Below the pieces are notes generated by a model that worked only from the letters and a program-made list of their open reading frames with translations, searched no databases and was not told the origin of the DNA. The position numbers and the translations under genes were made by a program. Shown here in pieces: positions 59,101 through 64,000 of a stretch of 64,000 bases of DNA; within the stretch, counting starts at the first letter, position 1, and each line of letters begins with the position of its first letter. The stretch is from Bugulina stolonifera (taxonomy: Eukaryota; Bryozoa; Gymnolaemata; Cheilostomatida; Bugulidae), in NCBI GenBank assembly GCA_935421135.1, contig OW285195.1, positions 7,850,701-7,914,700 of the forward strand. The letters run 5' to 3'.

Positions 59101-59339
59101 TGACTAATTGCAAGTGGAAAAATATTACCAGCGTTAGTGGAAGTGACACCTTATAATTCGATACTTTTCAATAAAGTTACAACATATTAGACTAAAATAC
59201 CAGTTTTACTTCTGTTATTAATCTCAGGTAAGAAAGCAAAAGGCTAAAGAGATCAGAATTGTTCTAATTTATGGTAGAAAAGCAGTCGTCACCCGTTGTC
59301 TTCAGCATGGGAAAGTAAATAACTCATTCGAGAGTAATT

Positions 59340-59455
59340 TAAGGTTGAAGTTTCTCCTGTTACCACCACTGACTGACCTTTACCAGAATTGAGCCTAGAT
59401 CTCCCACATGGAAGGTGCAGAGCACCAGAGACTAGGCTATGGCTGCTCCCTATAC
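59340..59455 (-). mobile_element. Diverged tRNA-derived SINE head
   Basis: On the minus strand GAGCAGCCATAGCCTAGT aligns with the SINE head at 51597 (GAGCAGCTGTGGCTTAGT). Further on a degenerate B box (GCTCAATTC) and GTCAGTGGTGGTAACAGGA match the head-body junction. The body is missing, so this is a truncated, older copy. Confidence 0.6.
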
Positions 59456-60280
59456 CAATTAACTAAAATTACTGGCCTTAAAGGTTTTCAGTTTTTTAGA
59501 CAAATTATTAATGATTTGGAGATGAACAAATGTTAGCAACACGCCAACATGTGGCCTTCCACGTCCATGTCATAAGACCATGAACACAGAGAGAAGACAA
59601 CTCTACCTAAATTTCAGAGCATCATGTCTTAACTATGTATTAACTGTTAATTACCCTTGACAAAATCAAAAAAGAGCAATAGTATTATACAATTATACTA
59701 ATACAGTTAGTTTTTAATGTATTTCACTCTATACAGCAAATGACCAGAGGATCACGATATTAATGTAACAAACAATATACACCATGTTCTACATATAATA
59801 ATTATAGAAGTTATGCATGTTTATGCTGCAAGTGCATTTGCATATAAAGAAATAAGGCCTACTTCTTGCAAAAATATTATACATGTACTTGTAGGTCTAC
59901 ATATCTAAGATGACTTTCCATTATAGGAATAGCAGGAATAACAGGAATAACAGACACATGTACATGTAGAGTCGTAGTCTACAGTGTACAGTCTGCACAG
60001 TACTAGTCTGTGTAGTATACTATATAATAAATACTATGCAGGATACAGCGCTGATCTCGTATTACTGTTGTATTACTGTTGTATTACTGTTGTATTACTG
60101 AATTACTGCATTACTGTGTTACTGTATTACTGTGTTGATGTATTACTATATTACCATATTACTGTAAATGCTACACTGATGAGTAAGTTGTCCAGGAGAT
60201 TGTTAATCTGTCACTAATCACTTTCCTACTACCTTAATTATAGCCTGATTAATTACTTAGTGTGTGATATCACCATCTTA

Positions 60281-60762
60281 CACACACTGTTAGCCGCTAG
60301 CACACACGCTGATAGCTGGTAGCACACACGCTGATAGCTGGTAGCACATACCCTGATAGCTGCTAGCACACACACTGATAGTTGCTAGCGCATACACTGT
60401 TAGCTGCTAGCACACACTATTAGCCGCTAGCACATATACTGTTAGCTGCTAGCACACACCCTGATAGCTGCTAGCACACACACTGATAGTTGCTAGCGCA
60501 TACACTGTTAGCTGCTAGCACACACACTATTAGCCGCTAGCACATATACTGATAGCTGATAGCACACACTGTTAGCTGTTAGCACATACACTGATAGCTG
60601 CTAGCACACACACTGTTAGCTGCTAGCACATAAACTGTTGGTTGCTAGCACATGCACTGTTAGCTGCTAGCGCACACGCTGTCAACTGCCAGGACACACA
60701 CTGTTAGCCGCTAGAAAGCACACTGATAGCCGCTAGTGCACACACTGTTAGCTGCTAGCAGT
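60281..60762. repeat. About 21-bp satellite with GCTAGC core, block 1
   Basis: Imperfect units of the form TAGCTGCTAGCACACACACTG, with variants in length and sequence (GATAGC/GTTAGC, GCTAGC/GATAGC). The array stops at 60762 and resumes at 61079 after a non-repetitive insert. Confidence 0.85.
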
Positions 60763-60877
60763 GTTAAAGGTGGAAAAATTGAGGTGGGTACACAGTACAT
60801 GCAATCTTACAGATTAGTATTGTATAGCTATCCACCTAATCTTATGGTAGCTAAGAAATTAGTGACTTACTAAAATG

Positions 60878-60960
60878 AAAAAAAATAGTGCTCCGGTGAG
60901 AATTGAACTCGAGACCTTATGGATGGGTGTCAAACACTCTACCACTACACTATCAGGTCC
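60878..60960 (-). ncRNA. tRNA-like Pol III unit (SINE head or tRNA pseudogene)
   Basis: On the minus strand a 73-nt segment (60960 to about 60888) has a perfect A box TAGTGTAGTGG (60942-60952) and a perfect B box GTTCAATTC (60900-60908) at tRNA spacing, followed by a run of eight T (60878-60885) that would terminate Pol III. The acceptor and anticodon stems do not pair well and only three of five T-stem pairs form, so it is not a good functional tRNA. It resembles the D arm of tRNA-Val. It is inserted in the GCTAGC satellite. Confidence 0.65.
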
Positions 60961-61078
60961 ACAGCAACTGTGCGCCGGAAAACTAGCTATTAAAATGAGA
61001 GTACACGCCTGATAGTCGTATAACCACTAAAATTGAGGTGGGTGCACACCATATACTCCCGTATAACCACACTTCAAA

Positions 61079-61203
61079 CACTGGCTGCTAGCATACACTA
61101 ATAGCTGCTAGCACACACGGCTAGCACACCCGCTGTTAGTTGCACACACACTGATAGCTGCTAGCACACACGGCTAGCATACACGCTGTTAGTTGCACAC
61201 ACA
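61079..61203. repeat. GCTAGC satellite, block 2
   Basis: Same unit family as block 1 (for example GATAGCTGCTAGCACACACG). It is separated from block 1 by about 315 bp that include the tRNA-like unit, suggesting an insertion that split one array. Confidence 0.8.
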
Positions 61204-61471
61204 GCTATCCTCTCTTGCATTATTCAATTACTAATGGCAAATACTAGGAGATGAACTGAACTACACATAATTAGAACGGGTGTTAGGACACATGAAATGA
61301 TTTAGTATAATACTTGTGGAGTTGGTACTTTTAATAAAGCAACATTGATCACAAATGCAAAATGATATTTTAGAAAGTGTCTATTTTAGTGCTTCGGTTT
61401 TACACGTAGAATGATTAACTTGTCACACAGAATTGTTGAACATTGGCACATCGCCTACAAATGGTGGCGTC

Positions 61472-61595
61472 ATCCAAGATCAAACTTTATGTTACTGAAA
61501 CTAAATAAATGCTAGGTATGATGTCGAGGCAGCGCCACCTCGACATCAGGCCTAGCATTTATTTAGCTTCAGTAACATAAAGTTTGATCTTGGAT
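61472..61595. repeat. Near-perfect foldback with 58-bp arms
   Basis: Left arm 61472-61529 and right arm 61538-61595 are reverse complements at about 55 of 58 positions, separated by only eight bases. It could extrude as a cruciform or be the body of a small foldback transposon. No target duplication was evident. Confidence 0.85.
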
Positions 61596-62083
61596 TATTA
61601 TTATTTGCATGCCGTACATCACACATGCAGTACATATACATAAGCCTGCAGAGCAGGAAATCATTGTTCATACATGAAATATACATTTATTCACCTCTAT
61701 ATTATGGCAATTTGCGACAATATCTATGAAAGTTCACGTGGTTACTTGATGTACATAGACCTACCATTAAAATGTATCAAATTGTATACTGTAAAATAAT
61801 GTACCACTCACTTCCTCCCTCTCATTATCCAGGTCACTAGAATTTCTACCGATAAAGCCCGGAGCTAATACAGATACCAGACAGTGACACACTGTTATAA
61901 TAATGATGTTATAGTTACTTATTAGCAGTATTAATGGTTTCTGTGACAGGTAGCTAGACTGTAGAATTAAAGTAATGAACAGAATGTATTATTGATAATC
62001 TAATTAATCACTAATCTATCTACATGTACATGTATCTGCTAGTCTGTACCTGCTGGGATGAATCAGTTGTAATTGCTGGTGAA

Positions 62084-62090
62084 TATAAAA
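62084..62090 (+). promoter_or_regulatory. TATA box of secreted gene 4
   Basis: TATAAAA, 100 bp upstream of the first-exon donor at 62184, the same spacing as in members 1 and 3. Confidence 0.65.
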
Positions 62091-62114
62091 GCAAAAATAC
62101 CTGTGTTAAAAACT

Positions 62115-62183
62115 CAGATCTCTCAAAGATTTCTCCTTAGGTGTATAGTTGGTAAAGTTGTGCTCAGGGCAGTATTATACAAG
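62115..62183 (+). other. Non-coding first exon of secreted gene 4
   Basis: Ends TATACAAG before GTAAGT at 62184; joins the acceptor at 62517-62518, eight bases before the ATG. The 5' end is estimated from the TATA box. Confidence 0.55.
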
Positions 62184-62526
62184 GTAAGTATTTTTATATT
62201 TGTACACGATATAAATCCACTTTATAGCGACAACTATGCTATCACATTCAGTGTAGTACTTTGGTATATATAGATAAAATATTTACCAAAAATCTTGTCT
62301 GTGCATTGAAAACTATCCAATTATTACTGTTCTCCACTATCTTGGAATTCCCAAACAGTAGGTGACGTCATAATAATTATTTTATTCGATAGCAATACAG
62401 TGGATAGTAAACCTGAAACAATATTCTTTTTAAATCTATGCAAAATTTTTAAGTCGTACCGTACAAGAATTGACTCTCCTGAACTTTATAATTAATAATA
62501 TATTGCATGATATTACAGGTACTACG

Positions 62527-63893
62527 ATGGCCAAGTTACTAACTCTATTTGCCTTCACCACTCTTGCCTTGGCCTTAGCCTCAGGACAAATAGGATTGGG
62601 GAGAGGAGGAGGGAGTGCTGTCTCTGCTTCAGGAGGTGCCGAGGCAGCAAACAGCTTAAAAGCAGGAGATCGAAGTCTAGATTCGCAGAAAGGATTATTA
62701 CAAAGGAAGAATGACAAACAAGCAGTAAGTAAAAATATTTTTAGCCACCAACAATATTATGCCTATCTTAAAGTCAAGAAAATATTTTGTATTTGCTAAA
62801 TTTTTGCCTTCTACAATTAGCAAATATTTTATTTCAGTGCCATCCTTAGTTGCTTAGCAACCGGAATCCCCCACCTACTCATTTACACAATTCAATGACA
62901 GATTTATTTGCTAGAGTTTTTGCAATATACTTAAAAGTGTGGTACTGGCAGGACTGCATTATGAAAAGCTCAACAATTTTACACACTATTTCAGAGACTA
63001 GCAAGGAGGGTCGCAAGAAAGGAAAGAAAAAGGAAGAGGCTGGCTGCCAGAAAAGCAGAGAAACTAAAGGCAATGAACTCTGTAGATTTTGAGACGTATG
63101 ATAAGGCTCAGAAGTTCCACAACCTGCAAGCCGCTGCCAACAAAGATTCTCATAACAAATTTGGTGAGTCTTGGCCATGAGGTTTTGTAAGTCGAGCCAC
63201 AATCACTCACTACTATTTTCACTCAACGTGAAGTTATGCACTTCATATCCGCTTACAAGCCATTGCTTTCAGAAATGCATGTCAATAGAAGTTTACATGG
63301 TTTCTGGAATAAGTAGAATTGTACTTCTGAGTGTAGACAAATAGTCTGCAGAATACATGTATGTTGCAGCAATATCACAGAGAAATGATTAAATATAATT
63401 ACACATTCCAGTGATCCAATGAGTCATGCCATTGTTATTCATGGGCTAAGATAGAATATAACGTAATAGTTACAATATGATATTATAATATACATATAAT
63501 ATAATATTACTATCTCTTCCAGGATTGCAAGTATTTAGTGAGAATAAGAACAAGGAGAATGCTGCCATTAAAGCCAATGAAGGAGCCAGAGAAGAATCTG
63601 CTACCAGACTTGCCGCTAAGGAAGCTGTCGATGCACAAGCATTCAACAATGTAGAAGCTCTGGACGAGGGTGAGGCACATGCTGCCGATGAGCTCAATGC
63701 TGCCGATGCCTCAGAAGACTCATTAAATGCACGCGAAGAGAGCAGAAATGAACGACAGAGTTTTATTGATACACAAAATCATGAAAGAGTATCTGGACTT
63801 GGACAAAGTCAGCAGCAAGTCAACAGTGGGTTCTTTGGCAGTGATGACTTTTTTGGCAACAGCAACTCATTTGGTGGCTTTTTTAGAAGATGA
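62527..63893 (+). CDS. Small secreted protein, paralogue family member 4, lacking the last intron
   Basis: Exons 62527-62724 (66 codons), 62995-63163 (169 nt) and 63523-63893 (stop TGA), giving 245 aa. The signal peptide is MAKLLTLFAFTTLALALASG with cleavage near QIGLG. Exon 2 opens with a very basic block (RLARRVARKERKRKRLAARK), like member 2. The last exon covers what is two exons in the other members: the segment through DELNAA matches their exon 3 in length (182 nt) and then runs on directly into a Glu/Arg/Ser region and a Phe/Gly/Asp/Asn tail (FFGSDDFFGNSNSFGGFFRR). So the third coding intron is absent here. The gene is complete to its stop; the 3' untranslated region leaves the window. 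Confidence 0.85.
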
Positions 63894-64000
63894 GCATCAT
63901 TTCCGACGCTAATTTATTTATTTCTATTTTATCACCAAAGAAGTATTTACGTGTTGGTATGTGTTAATATAACTGTCAAACGTCATGGAATCACAACAGT
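63894..64000 (+). other. 3' untranslated region of secreted gene 4
   Basis: AT-rich sequence after the TGA without an AATAAA before the window ends. Confidence 0.5.

Larger units (their letters stand above)
55870..62080. other. Non-coding interval between secreted genes 3 and 4
   Basis: Holds a G-run at about 58794, a diverged SINE head (59340-59455), a TTACTG-type short array (60060-60170), the GCTAGC satellite (60281-60762 and 61079-61203), the tRNA-like unit (60878-60960) and a foldback (61472-61595). No gene recognised. Confidence 0.5.

Noticed and set aside
60888..60960. Functional tRNA gene on the minus strand
   Set aside because: Both Pol III boxes are good but the acceptor and anticodon stems do not pair; called a tRNA-like unit instead.

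Overview
The window looks like nuclear DNA of an early-branching invertebrate animal. It is AT-rich, its genes are split by many short GT-AG introns, it carries a Ty3/gypsy LTR retrotransposon, a hAT-type MITE, tRNA-derived SINEs and minisatellites, and one gene encodes a huge mucin-like membrane protein. I favour a sponge, but nothing in the sequence proves that. All exon models were read by eye from splice sites, phases and paralogue comparison.

Region 1 (about 3.2-29.0 kb, + strand) is one very large modular gene. Ten copies of a roughly 150-residue module are each encoded by three exons (A about 30 aa, B 53 aa, C 68 aa). After every module comes a Thr/Pro/Ser-rich linker exon (D), 40-249 aa long. 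The phase pattern is constant: D/A phase 1, A/B phase 0, B/C phase 0, C/D phase 1. A transmembrane exon and two cytoplasmic-tail exons end the gene at a TAA at 29021. The 43 visible exons encode about 2,500 residues. The signal peptide and start codon were not found. Modules 4-6 and 7-9 are copies of one three-module block. The module is not a domain I can name.

Region 2 (14.5-19.3 kb) is a complete Ty3/gypsy-type retrotransposon inserted antisense in the intron after module 6. It has two 221-bp LTRs that read as identical, a 5-bp target duplication, a primer-binding site, a polypurine tract and one uninterrupted 1,390-codon gag-pol frame, so the insertion is recent. A 737-bp hAT-like MITE with an 8-bp target duplication lies in the intron after module 8.

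Region 3 (32.9-64.0 kb) holds four paralogous genes for small secreted proteins of 230-275 aa: one on the minus strand (32953-34628) and three on the plus strand (44741-48655, 53713-55869, 62527-63893). They share a TATA box, a short non-coding first exon, an intron just before the ATG, a signal peptide, and the same later exon sizes and phases; three of them have exons of exactly 198 and 169 nt. The proteins are rich in Ala, Asn, Gln, Asp and Glu. Several have strongly basic stretches, and three end in a Gly/Phe-rich, Arg-rich tail. I recognise no known family.

The DNA between these genes holds no gene I can support. It contains 28-bp, 30-bp and about 21-bp minisatellites, two or three SINE copies, a tRNA-like Pol III unit, a 450-bp inverted-repeat element and a near-perfect 124-bp foldback.
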